A DNA stretch of 19,755 bases from Candidatus Latescibacterota bacterium (GTDB lineage: Bacteria; Latescibacterota; UBA2968; UBA8231). The notes under the pieces were generated by a model. The model saw nothing but the letters and a program-made list of their open reading frames with translations, ran no database searches and was not told where the DNA came from. The translations under genes were made by a program, and so were the position numbers. This document shows, piece after piece, positions 8,767-16,335 of this stretch; the first letter of the stretch is position 1, and each line of letters begins with the position of its first letter. Location: assembly GCA_022825185.1 (NCBI GenBank), contig JAJDYK010000300.1:1-19755 (forward strand), in the 5' to 3' direction.

Positions 8767-9780
8767 ATGAAAATTGCCATGCTGCACGGTCCGCGCGATT
8801 TGCGGATTGAAGATCTGACGCTGGACACGGAGAATTTGGAGGACGACCAGATTTGGGTGGAGACGGAGATCACGGGGTTTAAGATCGGCACTGACCGAGG
8901 CAACTACGAAGGGGCCGAACAGGTGCCCGGGGCACCGGATTTTCCGCGCTGGGTGGGCGACAGCAACCTAGGCGTGGTGCGAGGGGTCGGCAGCAAGGTC
9001 ACTAAGTTCGCAGTGGGAGATCGGGTGGTGTCGCGGCATCCCCATCAGTCGGCGTACGTGGCGCGGGACAGCGAGAGCATCGTTCACGTGCCGGACGGGG
9101 TTGCGGCCGAAGATGCGGTGTTCGCCCATTTGTACGCCTTGAGCATGCATTGCTACACTAAGGCGTTTTTCGCGCCCGGCGAAACTGTGGCCGTGGTGGG
9201 GTTGGGCGTCTTGGGGCTGGGGGCCGTGGCGCTAGGCCCGCTTTTTGGCGCACGGGTCGTGGGGCTGGGCAACAGTTCGGTGCGCTTGGACATGGCGCGC
9301 CAGATGGGAGCGCACGAGGCCCTGTTGTCGGACGATCCCGAGTTGGAGGCCAAACTGGACGAATTCACCCACGGGCAGGGGATCGACTTGGTGATCCTGA
9401 CGGCCAACCCTTGGCCGGCGTATCGCACGGCGATGGAAGTAGTCCGAACCAACGGACGGGTGTCCATCGTCAGCCTCCCAGGGAGGGGCGAAGAGCCGTT
9501 GGATTTTAACCCGTTGGACATGCGCTGGTTTTACTTCAAGGGCGTTTCAATCTGTGCGGTCAACGATCGAGCCGGGTCGCTGTTTCCGCCGCCGGAAGGA
9601 GATCACTTTGACAACGACGGCCGCTGCGTCCACGTGCTCTCGCTGATGCAGGAGGGCAAGCTCCAACCGAGCCGCTTAGTCACCCACCGGCTGCACTACT
9701 CGGACATGGTCCAAGCCTACGAAATGGCGTACCACCGCGAGAAAAACATGCTCAACGTGGTGTTCAACTGGAAGGACTGA
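8767..9780 (+). CDS. Second MDR-family dehydrogenase
   Basis: A 337-residue NAD(P)-dependent alcohol-dehydrogenase-like protein. The Rossmann motif GLGVLG is at 145-150, followed by ARQMGAHEAL. The N-terminal domain has GFKIGTDRGNYEG where zinc enzymes have C-G-T-D-x-H, so the catalytic Cys is replaced by Ile and the usual His is absent, arguing against a classical zinc site. GGAGG (8757-8761) six bases before ATG 8767 gives a clear start. It follows the ThDP enzyme by 15 bases and precedes the PhyH gene by 7. It is not a recent duplicate of the MDR gene at 3299: the N-terminal halves differ widely. It may oxidise or reduce the product of the neighbouring ThDP enzyme. Confidence 0.87.
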   Translation: MKIAMLHGPRDLRIEDLTLDTENLEDDQIWVETEITGFKIGTDRGNYEGAEQVPGAPDFPRWVGDSNLGVVRGVGSKVTKFAVGDRVVSRHPHQSAYVARDSESIVHVPDGVAAEDAVFAHLYALSMHCYTKAFFAPGETVAVVGLGVLGLGAVALGPLFGARVVGLGNSSVRLDMARQMGAHEALLSDDPELEAKLDEFTHGQGIDLVILTANPWPAYRTAMEVVRTNGRVSIVSLPGRGEEPLDFNPLDMRWFYFKGVSICAVNDRAGSLFPPPEGDHFDNDGRCVHVLSLMQEGKLQPSRLVTHRLHYSDMVQAYEMAYHREKNMLNVVFNWKD

Positions 9781-9787
9781 TGCGCGT

Positions 9788-10627
9788 ATGGAACTGCTGC
9801 CGACGACCAATGCCGACGGGCGGGACGTCATCCCGATGAGCGAGGCCCAGAAGTACCTCTTTGACCTCAAGGGATTTGTCCTCTTGCCCGCGCTGTTGAG
9901 CGAAGAAGAGCTGGTGTCAATCCGCGCCCACCAGATGAAATTTCTCTACGAGCGCGAGTTCCTGCCGCCGGACGAGCGCGACAATCACGGCGGCCCGTCG
10001 CAGATTTTGCTCGACCATCCGGCGGTAGTGGGCGTGCTCAACGAAGTGCTCTCGCATCAGGCGCTGGCCAGCGAAGACTGCTATGGGTTCCGCTACGACC
10101 ACACCTATACCAGCCATCGCCAAGCCGGGCACGACAACTTCGGTCCGCACGGCGGCGGCGGGTACTTCAACTTCCGCGGTAACTCGCACATCTACCAGAT
10201 GCAGTCGGGCAAGGTGCATTCCGGCCTGACGCGGGTGGTGTGGGAGCTCAACGAAGTCGGCGCGGGCGATGGGGGCACGCTTTTTCTGCCGGGCAGCCAC
10301 AAGGCCGCCTTCTCCCGGCCCGAGGAGCTGAGCGAGCGCGACAGTGTGCTGTGGGAGAGCTATACTTGCCCGGCCGGTTCGGCGGTGATTTTCACCGAGG
10401 CCCTGTGCCATTCGGGCACGCGCTGGACCAATGAGCAGCGCGACCGGCTGAGCTTGTTCACTTGCTACGACACCGTCAATTCCAAGTGGGGCAAAGGGTG
10501 TCCGTCCGCCGAAGTGATCGCCTCGTTCCCAGAGAAGCGCCGCACGCTCTTCCGGGGCGTGTGGCACGGGATGAGCGATGTGCCCGGCATCAACAAGTAC
10601 TACGAAGCAGCCAACCAAGCCGTTTGA
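9788..10627 (+). CDS. Phytanoyl-CoA dioxygenase (PhyH) family Fe(II)/2-oxoglutarate oxygenase
   Basis: A 279-residue protein with the double-stranded beta-helix pattern of PhyH enzymes: FDLKGFVLLPALLSEEEL near the start, a central His-rich strand (GPHGGGGYFNF, His121; GKVHSGL, His144), the turn GDGGTLFLPGSHK, and the distal His208 (ALCHSGTRWT) followed by the basic residue of RDRLSLF that would bind 2-oxoglutarate. Which of the central residues form the metal triad is not certain. Such enzymes hydroxylate or oxidise small organic substrates, and are very abundant in environmental lineages. ATG 9788 is weakly supported by a GGAAGG 12 bases up. It ends 19 bases before polA and closes the metabolic cluster. 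Confidence 0.88.
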   Translation: MELLPTTNADGRDVIPMSEAQKYLFDLKGFVLLPALLSEEELVSIRAHQMKFLYEREFLPPDERDNHGGPSQILLDHPAVVGVLNEVLSHQALASEDCYGFRYDHTYTSHRQAGHDNFGPHGGGGYFNFRGNSHIYQMQSGKVHSGLTRVVWELNEVGAGDGGTLFLPGSHKAAFSRPEELSERDSVLWESYTCPAGSAVIFTEALCHSGTRWTNEQRDRLSLFTCYDTVNSKWGKGCPSAEVIASFPEKRRTLFRGVWHGMSDVPGINKYYEAANQAV

Positions 10628-10646
10628 CGCGACGAAAGAATTCTGC

Positions 10647-13370
10647 ATGAGCGAAAAAGTTATCTTCCTGCTCGATGGTATGGCCCTCGTCTATCGGGGC
10701 CACTTCGCGATGATCCGCAATCCGCGTATGACCTCAAAGGGCATGAACACGTCGGCTGTTTTTGCCTTTGCCAACACCTTGCTCTCCATTATCGAAAAGG
10801 GCGAGCCGACACATATCGCCGTTGTCTTTGACACGCCTGAGCCGACGCACCGGCACCACAAGTACGAAGAGTACAAAGCCCAGCGCGAGGCCATGCCTGA
10901 GGATCTGAGCCAAGCACTGCCGTATGTGTTCCGGCTCTGTGAGGCGTTTAACATCCCGGTCTTGCGCGAGCCGGGGTGGGAGGCCGACGATGTGATTGGC
11001 ACGTTGGCCAAAAAGGCCGAGGCCGAAGGATTTGCGACGTACATGGTCACGCCTGACAAGGACTACGGCCAACTCGTTTCCGAGCGGAGTTTTATGTACA
11101 AGCCAGGGCGCGGCGGCGATGAAGCCGAGGTTTTGGGAGTGCCGGAAATTCTCGCCCAATGGCAGGTCGAGCGGATCGACCAAGTGATCGACGTGCTGGG
11201 GCTGATGGGCGATTCCTCGGACAATGTGCCCGGCGTCCCCGGAATCGGCCCCAAAACGGCGCAAAAGCTCATCGCCGAGTACGGCAGCGTCGAAGAGTTA
11301 CTGGCGCACACCGACCAACTCAAGGGCAAGCAGAAGCAGAACGTGGAAGAACACCGAGAACAGGCTCTGCTTTCCAAGGAGCTAGTTACCATCGAGTGCG
11401 ACGTGCCACTGGATGTGGGACTGGCGGATTTGGTTAAGGCCGACTGGGATCGCGAGAAGTTAGAGGCTCTCTTCACCGAGCTCGAATTCAATACGCTGGG
11501 TCGGCGGCTGCTCGGCGACGAATTTAGCGTTGAAAAGGAACCGGCCCACGGCCCGCTCAAAGGGGTGGCGGATATGGAGCACGACTATCAGCTCGTTGAT
11601 ACGCCCGACAAGCGGCGGGCGTTGATTGAGGCGCTGTCAGGGCAGTCGGCGTTTTGCTTTGACTGCGAGACCAACGGTCTAGACGTCCGGCAATGCGACT
11701 TGATTGGCTTGGCCTTTTCGTGGGCTCCGGGCACGGGCCACTACGTGCCGCTGCCTGGGGAGCGGGCCGAGGTGCTGGCCGTTTTGGAGGAGTTTCGCCC
11801 GGTGTTTGAAGGAGCGAGCGAAAAGATCGGCCACAACCTCAAGTACGATCTCAGCGTCCTCCGCTGGCACGGCATGCGGGTGGAAGGGCCTTTCTTCGAC
11901 ACCATGCTGGCGGCGACCTTGGCCGAGCCAGAGTTGAGACGCAGCATGGACGAGCTGGCCAAGAGCCTGCTCTCCTACTCGCCCAAGCCCATATCCGAGT
12001 TGATCGGCGAGCGCGGCGGTGAGCAGCTAACGCTCTTGCAGGTGCCGGTGGAGCAAGTGGCTGAATACGCCTGCGAGGATGCGGACATTACCTTCCAACT
12101 CGCTGCGGCGCTGCGGCCGAAGATCGACGACATGGATCAACAGCGCGTTTTTTACGAAATCGAAGTTCCGCTCCTGCCGGTGCTGGTGGATATGGAACAC
12201 GAGGGCATCCGCATGGAAAGCTCGGCTTTGGCCGCGCTCTCGCGGCAGTTTGAGGAAGCCATTGAGCAGGCTGCCGAGCGCGTCTTTGAGCTGGCCGGGG
12301 AGCGCTTCAACCTCAATTCGGGCAACCAGCTAGGGACCATTCTCTTTGACAAGATGGAGCTGGACCCCAATGCGCGGCGGACGCAGAAGACCGGCCAGTA
12401 CCAGACGGGCGAACAGATATTGCGCCGGCTGGCCAATCGCCACGAGATCGCGCGGCAGGTGCTTGAATACCGCTTGCACACCAAGCTCAAGTCAACGTAT
12501 GTCGATCAGCTACCCAGCGCGGTCTTTAAAGCTACCGGGCGCGTCCACACCAACTACGAGCAGCTAATGACCGCCACCGGGCGCATGAAGTCCGACCGCC
12601 CGAACCTTCAGAACATTCCCATCCGCAGCGAACAGGGGCGGGAAATCCGCCGCGCCTTTGTGCCGCGCAGCAGCGAATACCTGCTGTTCTCGGCCGACTA
12701 TTCGCAGATCGAGTTGCGGATCGCCGCGGCGCTCAGCCGCGACGAGGGGATGCTGGACACCTTCAACAGCGGCGGCGACATCCACATGGCCACGGCCGCA
12801 AAGATCTACCAAGTCGCAGAAGACCAAGCGACCCCGGAGATGCGCCGCCAGGCCAAGACGGTCAACTTCGGCATCATCTACGGGATCTCGCCCTTTGGGT
12901 TAGCCGAGCGGCTCGACATTCCACGCTGGCAGGCCTCCGAGCTAATCGAGCAGTACTTTGCCCAGTATCCAGGGGTGCGGCGCTATCTCGACGAGACCGT
13001 GGAATTCGCCCGCGACAAGGGCTACGTCGAGACGGTGACCGGGCGGCGGCGCTATTTGCGCGACATCAACTCGCGCAACGCCACCACCCGCAAAGGAGCC
13101 GAGCGCAACGCGATCAATACTCGCATTCAGGGTACGGCCGCGGATATGATCAAGCTGGCGATGAGTCGCATCCACCGGCTGCTGCGCGAGGAAGGGTTCC
13201 GCTCGGCCATGCTGTTGCAGGTCCACGACGAACTGGTCTTTGACTTGCACCGGGATGAGGTGGAGACCCTACCGCCGCTAGTCGCGCGCGAGATGCGCGA
13301 GGCTTTGCCGATGGAGGTGCCGATAGAAATCGAGATGGGCACCGGCGAGAATTGGCTGGAGGCGCACTGA
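10647..13370 (+). CDS. polA: DNA polymerase I
   Basis: A 907-residue replication/repair polymerase with all three domains. Residues 1-290 are the 5'-3' exonuclease (LLDGMALVYRGHF, EADDVIGTLA, LMGDSSDNVPGVPGIGPKTA). Residues about 310-500 are the 3'-5' exonuclease, whose catalytic acids look intact: Asp339 and Glu341 (FDCETNGLD), the Asp of GHNLKYD and the YACEDAD motif. The remainder is the polymerase: DYSQIELR (Asp684, motif A), RRQAKTVNFGIIYG (motif B), QVHDELVF (Asp861/Glu862, motif C). ATG 10647 is chosen as the start because the domain begins at once after it; the frame is open upstream only inside the preceding gene. Many bacteria have lost proofreading in PolA, so the intact exonuclease is informative. 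No terminator is seen behind it; an inserted island starts about 30 bases downstream. Confidence 0.98.
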   Translation: MSEKVIFLLDGMALVYRGHFAMIRNPRMTSKGMNTSAVFAFANTLLSIIEKGEPTHIAVVFDTPEPTHRHHKYEEYKAQREAMPEDLSQALPYVFRLCEAFNIPVLREPGWEADDVIGTLAKKAEAEGFATYMVTPDKDYGQLVSERSFMYKPGRGGDEAEVLGVPEILAQWQVERIDQVIDVLGLMGDSSDNVPGVPGIGPKTAQKLIAEYGSVEELLAHTDQLKGKQKQNVEEHREQALLSKELVTIECDVPLDVGLADLVKADWDREKLEALFTELEFNTLGRRLLGDEFSVEKEPAHGPLKGVADMEHDYQLVDTPDKRRALIEALSGQSAFCFDCETNGLDVRQCDLIGLAFSWAPGTGHYVPLPGERAEVLAVLEEFRPVFEGASEKIGHNLKYDLSVLRWHGMRVEGPFFDTMLAATLAEPELRRSMDELAKSLLSYSPKPISELIGERGGEQLTLLQVPVEQVAEYACEDADITFQLAAALRPKIDDMDQQRVFYEIEVPLLPVLVDMEHEGIRMESSALAALSRQFEEAIEQAAERVFELAGERFNLNSGNQLGTILFDKMELDPNARRTQKTGQYQTGEQILRRLANRHEIARQVLEYRLHTKLKSTYVDQLPSAVFKATGRVHTNYEQLMTATGRMKSDRPNLQNIPIRSEQGREIRRAFVPRSSEYLLFSADYSQIELRIAAALSRDEGMLDTFNSGGDIHMATAAKIYQVAEDQATPEMRRQAKTVNFGIIYGISPFGLAERLDIPRWQASELIEQYFAQYPGVRRYLDETVEFARDKGYVETVTGRRRYLRDINSRNATTRKGAERNAINTRIQGTAADMIKLAMSRIHRLLREEGFRSAMLLQVHDELVFDLHRDEVETLPPLVAREMREALPMEVPIEIEMGTGENWLEAH

Positions 13371-13403
13371 GGGGCGCAGGCTGAGGTGGTTATACGCTTA
13401 AAT

Positions 13404-13421
13404 GGGAATTATATACCTGAG
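13404..13421 (+). repeat. Left 18-bp inverted repeat of the island
   Basis: GGGAATTATATACCTGAG, 33 bases after the polA stop, is the exact reverse complement of 16268-16285. A weaker match continues outward to about 13391 (TATACGC here against TATAACGC on the other side). Confidence 0.85.
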
Positions 13422-13439
13422 TGCCCCAACACACTATTT

Positions 13440-13468
13440 TTGTTGTATTAATTTATTATAAGTATAAT
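13440..13468 (+). promoter_or_regulatory. Probable promoter of the methyltransferase gene
   Basis: A perfect -10 TATAAT (13463-13468) lies 17 bases after TTGTTG (13440-13445, half of the -35 consensus) in a very AT-rich segment. Transcription from here would leave a leader of roughly 165 nt before the methyltransferase. In the rest of 13371-13639 I see only tiny frames without ribosome binding sites and no helix-turn-helix controller gene. Confidence 0.5.
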
Positions 13469-13630
13469 CTTTACAATTACTTATGTGATAAATAATAAAT
13501 TCGGACAGGAGTTCATAGACCTTGACCGTATTATACAGGCCAATTAGGTTGTGAATATGACTATCTCGTCAGATAAGGAGTAAAATCAGTCGCCTTTACG
13601 GAACCAAGGACCGCGGGACTAGGGAGTGAG

Positions 13631-13646
13631 TATGATCATATGCATA
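13631..13646. promoter_or_regulatory. Overlapping palindromes at the methyltransferase start
   Basis: TATGATCATA (13631-13640) and TATGCATA (13639-13646) are perfect palindromes overlapping the start codon at 13640. A five-codon frame from ATG 13632 (MICIS), which is better placed behind AGGGAG (13621-13626), overlaps the methyltransferase start. Either could moderate its translation or transcription; this is speculative. Confidence 0.25.
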
Positions 13647-14953
13647 AGCTAACAGTTGCTTCTTTTTTCGCAGGCATTGGTGGGTTTGATCTTGCTTTCG
13701 AGAGGGCAGGATTTAAAGTGAATTTTCAGTGTGAGATTAATAACTTTTGCCAAACAGTACTGAAACGACACTGGCCACTAACATTATTGGAAGATGATAT
13801 TTCTACAGTAACATTTGAGTCTATACCGGATGCTACTGCTTGGTGTGCCGGTTTTCCGTGTCAGGACTTATCTGTAGCCAGAGGAGCACTGAGGAGGCAG
13901 GGTCTGAATGGCTCAAGATCTGGATTATTCTTCCATTTCATTGCGTTAGCGAAGAAGAAAAAGCCTCCCATACTTCTCATTGAGAATGTCCCAGGGTTAT
14001 TTAATTCAAATAACGGTAGAGACTTCGCAGAATTACTTCATATCCTCAATGAATTGCGCTATGCGGTTTCTTGGAGACTCTTGAATAGTCGGTATTTTGG
14101 TGTCCCTCAATCCAGACCGCGTGTCTATATTTGTGCTTGGCTTAAGGAGCCGTTTTTGGCAGGGAGTACATTATTCGAGAATCACTCACCTGCGCATTCG
14201 GGCAAAGAGCGATCTGCATTTATGGATACTTCTTGGACTTCAGGTCTAGGTCCAATCGTTCCTAAGATAGCGTTTTGTCTTGCTGCTACTTCAGGTCGCC
14301 ATACTGGAACCGATTGGAGTCGTACATACGTTTCGTATACGAATAGAGTGCGGAGGTTGACACCTTTAGAATGTGAGAGACTTCAAGGGTTTCCTGATAA
14401 CTGGACTGTAACAAAGGATTGGCCCGCTGATGAGAAACGAGCCGATTCCATGAGATATCATGCCATTGGAAATGCTGTATCAGTCCCTGTGGTTCAGTGG
14501 ATTGCGACTAGAATCCAAACAGGCATACATGGGCAAGATTCACAGCGGCCCAAATCACATCAACAATTTATTCTCGAATCACTCTCAAGATGGCCTAGCT
14601 TGCAAGGATCAACGAAAATAGTGGGAGAACTTGTGGCTGTTCGTGCGAGAAGTGCTAAAATAATTTGGCCAAATGCTGGATTACTCTGGGATGGAATCTT
14701 TGTAGGAAATAAAGTCAATGGATCGTTGCATAAGCCAATTTCATCCGACTTATTGGATATCGTTGAGCACGATATTCCGAACGAACGGTATTTTCTGAGT
14801 TCCAATGCCGCAGAAGGTATCCTAAGGCGAGTTGACTCACAGGGAAGACACTTGTTTCCTCCTCTTCGCCAAGCTTTGGAACGACTGAGCGGTAAGTCAG
14901 CAAAGACTCATAGGATTGAAACTCCAGCCCATCTTGAGCTTGGACTTTCCTAA
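13640..14953 (+). CDS. C5-cytosine-specific DNA methyltransferase
   Basis: A 437-residue modification enzyme that would methylate cytosine in an unknown target sequence. Conserved motifs are in the standard order: I FAGIGGFDLAFERAG (10-24), IV GFPCQDLS with catalytic Cys74, VI ENV (115-117), VIII with QSRPR (157-161), IX RLTPLECERLQGFP (239-252), X AIGNAVSVPV (275-284). The target-recognition region between VIII and IX is short (about 75 residues). A 140-residue C-terminal extension follows motif X and includes RYFLSSNAAEGILRR (383-397), a block that in many phage-type cytosine methyltransferases lies between motifs VIII and IX. The gene is AT-rich unlike its neighbours. It stops seven bases before the likely nuclease start, forming an M-then-R restriction-modification pair. 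Start ATG 13640 lies 13 bases behind AGGGAG. Confidence 0.95.
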   Translation: MHKLTVASFFAGIGGFDLAFERAGFKVNFQCEINNFCQTVLKRHWPLTLLEDDISTVTFESIPDATAWCAGFPCQDLSVARGALRRQGLNGSRSGLFFHFIALAKKKKPPILLIENVPGLFNSNNGRDFAELLHILNELRYAVSWRLLNSRYFGVPQSRPRVYICAWLKEPFLAGSTLFENHSPAHSGKERSAFMDTSWTSGLGPIVPKIAFCLAATSGRHTGTDWSRTYVSYTNRVRRLTPLECERLQGFPDNWTVTKDWPADEKRADSMRYHAIGNAVSVPVVQWIATRIQTGIHGQDSQRPKSHQQFILESLSRWPSLQGSTKIVGELVAVRARSAKIIWPNAGLLWDGIFVGNKVNGSLHKPISSDLLDIVEHDIPNERYFLSSNAAEGILRRVDSQGRHLFPPLRQALERLSGKSAKTHRIETPAHLELGLS

Positions 14954-14960
14954 CATTGCT

Positions 14961-15449
14961 ATGCGGATCGCTCTAAGGCCTGGCGGTGGACGCGGTGATT
15001 ATGAACTCACCGGAACATATAATGACCTAAAAGCCGTAGACTTATTGGAGAAGAATTTCTTTTTTCAAATCACACCTGCACTTACTATTGACGGGAGGGC
15101 GGTAGCGAGACATCTCAATGGTAAATATCGAATACGCCCAGGTGAAGGATGGCGGCATCCCTACATATTGATTTCGTCAGTCCTTCTTTTTCCAAGACCC
15201 AGAAGAGAACTTATAAAGACGCCTGACGCCCCTCCACAACTTCAGGCTATGATGTACACGGTTGCGGGAATTGATGTAGACGTTGTGAATGAGGCCATGG
15301 ATTCAGTTGTTTTCGCTCCTAGAATTGTTTGGGCGCGTACTTGTGGTGGTTTTCTCAAAATAGATTATACTAACAGACAGAATGGCTATTATAACGGCGT
15401 TGTGGGGTGCGAGTATTTATCACAAGACAAAAATTGGTTCTCTGATTAG
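14961..15449 (+). CDS. N-terminal fragment of the HNH restriction endonuclease
   Basis: A 162-residue frame. The opening MRIALRPGGGRGDYEL-x-G and the segment AVARHLNGKYRIR followed by HPYILISSVLLFPRPRREL belong to the N-terminal, probably DNA-recognition, part of the nuclease. After KIDYTNR (to 15377) the last 24 codons are out of frame with the rest and are presumably meaningless. A TTG at 14916 would extend it by 15 residues into the methyltransferase gene, but ATG 14961 agrees better with the family opening. On its own it has no catalytic residues. Confidence 0.6.
   Translation: MRIALRPGGGRGDYELTGTYNDLKAVDLLEKNFFFQITPALTIDGRAVARHLNGKYRIRPGEGWRHPYILISSVLLFPRPRRELIKTPDAPPQLQAMMYTVAGIDVDVVNEAMDSVVFAPRIVWARTCGGFLKIDYTNRQNGYYNGVVGCEYLSQDKNWFSD
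15374..15381 (+). repeat. CAGA tandem duplication at the frameshift
   Basis: Two direct copies of CAGA sit exactly where the two nuclease frames should join; deletion of one copy restores a single frame. With only two copies it is more likely a one-off slip than a true phase-variation tract. Confidence 0.7.
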
Positions 15450-16134
15450 GACTCACAGAAAAAGCGTTTTGTCTGGGAACCATAATAGTATCATAAATTC
15501 CGCAAAGGCTATTCAGAGATATTATCAGACTCAAAACGACGTTTTGCTTTTCTTACTGAGGGACTTTGAGCTTCCAGCCAATCCAGCAGTTGCCCTCGCG
15601 GATATTTCTGATACAAATGTTTCGGATGAAACTTTTGCTTCTGAGGAGGATCTTGTATCTACCAGTGAATCACTCAGGCAACGTGCTTACAGATGGCGAA
15701 CACAAGTTGACCGGGGGCCCGGAGCACGAAAATTTAGTATTCAAGTCCGAAAAGCATATGATTATCGCTGTTTTTTTTCTGGTGAAAGATTTCCAAAGCT
15801 TCCGGTATTTGATGTTGCTGGCGTCGATGCGGCTCATATACTCCCGTGGGCTACCCACCGACTCAATTCGGTCCCTAACGGTCTTTGTCTATGTAAACTT
15901 TGTCATTGGGCATTTGATAACGGATTGCTGAGATTAGATTTCAATGACAGCGTGAACCAATACGAATTGTCTATTCCTTCTGACATTGAGAAGGTCGCAG
16001 TGTCAGCAGATTTTGATCTTTCACGATTCAAGAGTTACTTGGGACTAATTGACTCAACTAGGTTGCCCGCAAATCAAAACTTATGGCCATCTGTCGATTG
16101 TATTCGTGAGTTCAATTCCATCCGGCACCAATAG
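15382..16134 (+). CDS. C-terminal HNH nuclease fragment
   Basis: A 250-residue frame from ATG 15382. The first half is helical and acidic; the second is an HNH domain: Cys130 in YDYRCFFSG, the first His in DAAHILPW (His152), Asn166 in VPNGLCL and the last His in CHWAFD (His175). A C-terminal LPANQNLWPS segment resembles the tail of restriction-type HNH proteins. ATG 15382 is the junction Met, not a natural start: there is no ribosome binding site, though coupling to the stop at 15449 or reinitiation cannot be excluded. It could fold as a free nuclease domain but lacks the N-terminal part. Confidence 0.6.
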   Translation: MAIITALWGASIYHKTKIGSLIRTHRKSVLSGNHNSIINSAKAIQRYYQTQNDVLLFLLRDFELPANPAVALADISDTNVSDETFASEEDLVSTSESLRQRAYRWRTQVDRGPGARKFSIQVRKAYDYRCFFSGERFPKLPVFDVAGVDAAHILPWATHRLNSVPNGLCLCKLCHWAFDNGLLRLDFNDSVNQYELSIPSDIEKVAVSADFDLSRFKSYLGLIDSTRLPANQNLWPSVDCIREFNSIRHQ

Positions 16135-16267
16135 TCGGTCACTTCGCTTAGTCGCTACCGATGGCTTGAGTAGTTTGCGGCCCCAAAGTAGAACAAATCT
16201 AGGCTGCTCGTCGCATGCTTATCCCGCCGGGCAGTCTGGGAAATGAATAATTATATATTTTTGGTAC

Positions 16268-16285
16268 CTCAGGTATATAATTCCC
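16268..16285 (-). repeat. Right 18-bp inverted repeat of the island
   Basis: CTCAGGTATATAATTCCC is the exact reverse complement of 13404-13421 and lies 50 bases before ltaE. The remainder of 16135-16335 contains no gene that I can support; an AT-rich stretch (TATAGT at 16304-16309) might serve as a -10 for ltaE but lacks a good -35. Confidence 0.85.
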
Positions 16286-16335
16286 CCTAAAAGCATTGCG
16301 TTATATAGTTCCTTAAAAGAAAGGCACTGGCAACA

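Larger units (their letters stand above)
14961..16134 (+). pseudogene. HNH restriction endonuclease gene split by a 4-bp tandem duplication
   Basis: Two overlapping frames appear to be one gene. The first runs from ATG 14961 (MRIALRPGGGRGDYEL) and stops at 15449; the second is open from 15364 to 16134 and carries the catalytic HNH domain. At 15374-15381 the sequence is CAGACAGA. Removing one CAGA joins ...KIDYTNR directly to MAIITALWGAS..., which fits the continuous pattern I remember for this nuclease family, and gives one protein of 389 residues. The reading-frame change is therefore best explained by a duplication of CAGA. The gene follows the methyltransferase by seven bases with no clear ribosome binding site, so it is probably coupled to it. 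If the break is real, the host keeps the methyltransferase but lacks full-length nuclease. A sequencing or assembly error is the main alternative. Confidence 0.75.
13404..16285. mobile_element. Inverted-repeat-bounded restriction-modification island (candidate mobile cassette)
   Basis: An AT-rich stretch of about 2.9 kb holding only a DNA methyltransferase and a broken HNH nuclease gene is bounded by a perfect 18-bp inverted repeat. Codon use inside (many AT-ending codons) contrasts sharply with polA and ltaE on either side. No transposase or integrase is present, and I could not find a convincing target-site duplication, so the mode of entry is open: a MITE-like unit mobilised in trans, or a past insertion whose ends were kept by chance. 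Foreign origin is well supported; mobility is inference. Confidence 0.55.

Noticed and set aside
7705..8787. A 360-codon open frame on the minus strand
   Set aside because: It lies wholly opposite the ThDP gene, has no domain pattern and is low-complexity (Arg/His/Pro-rich), as expected for a shadow in GC-rich DNA. The same applies to the long minus-strand frames at 4127-5071, 5219-6160 and 17262-18245.
13485..13547. A 20-codon GTG frame in the methyltransferase leader as a controller protein
   Set aside because: Too short for a helix-turn-helix regulator and without a ribosome binding site; the AT-rich leader produces such frames by chance.
14916..14960. TTG 14916 as the start of the nuclease
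   Set aside because: It would overlap the methyltransferase by 38 bases with an unsuitably close TAGGA, and the residues before MRIALRPGGG do not fit the family opening; ATG 14961 is preferred.
15360..15385. Programmed +1 ribosomal frameshift in the nuclease gene
   Set aside because: No slippery codon, in-frame stop or stimulatory structure is seen at the junction, whereas a CAGA duplication accounts for it exactly.
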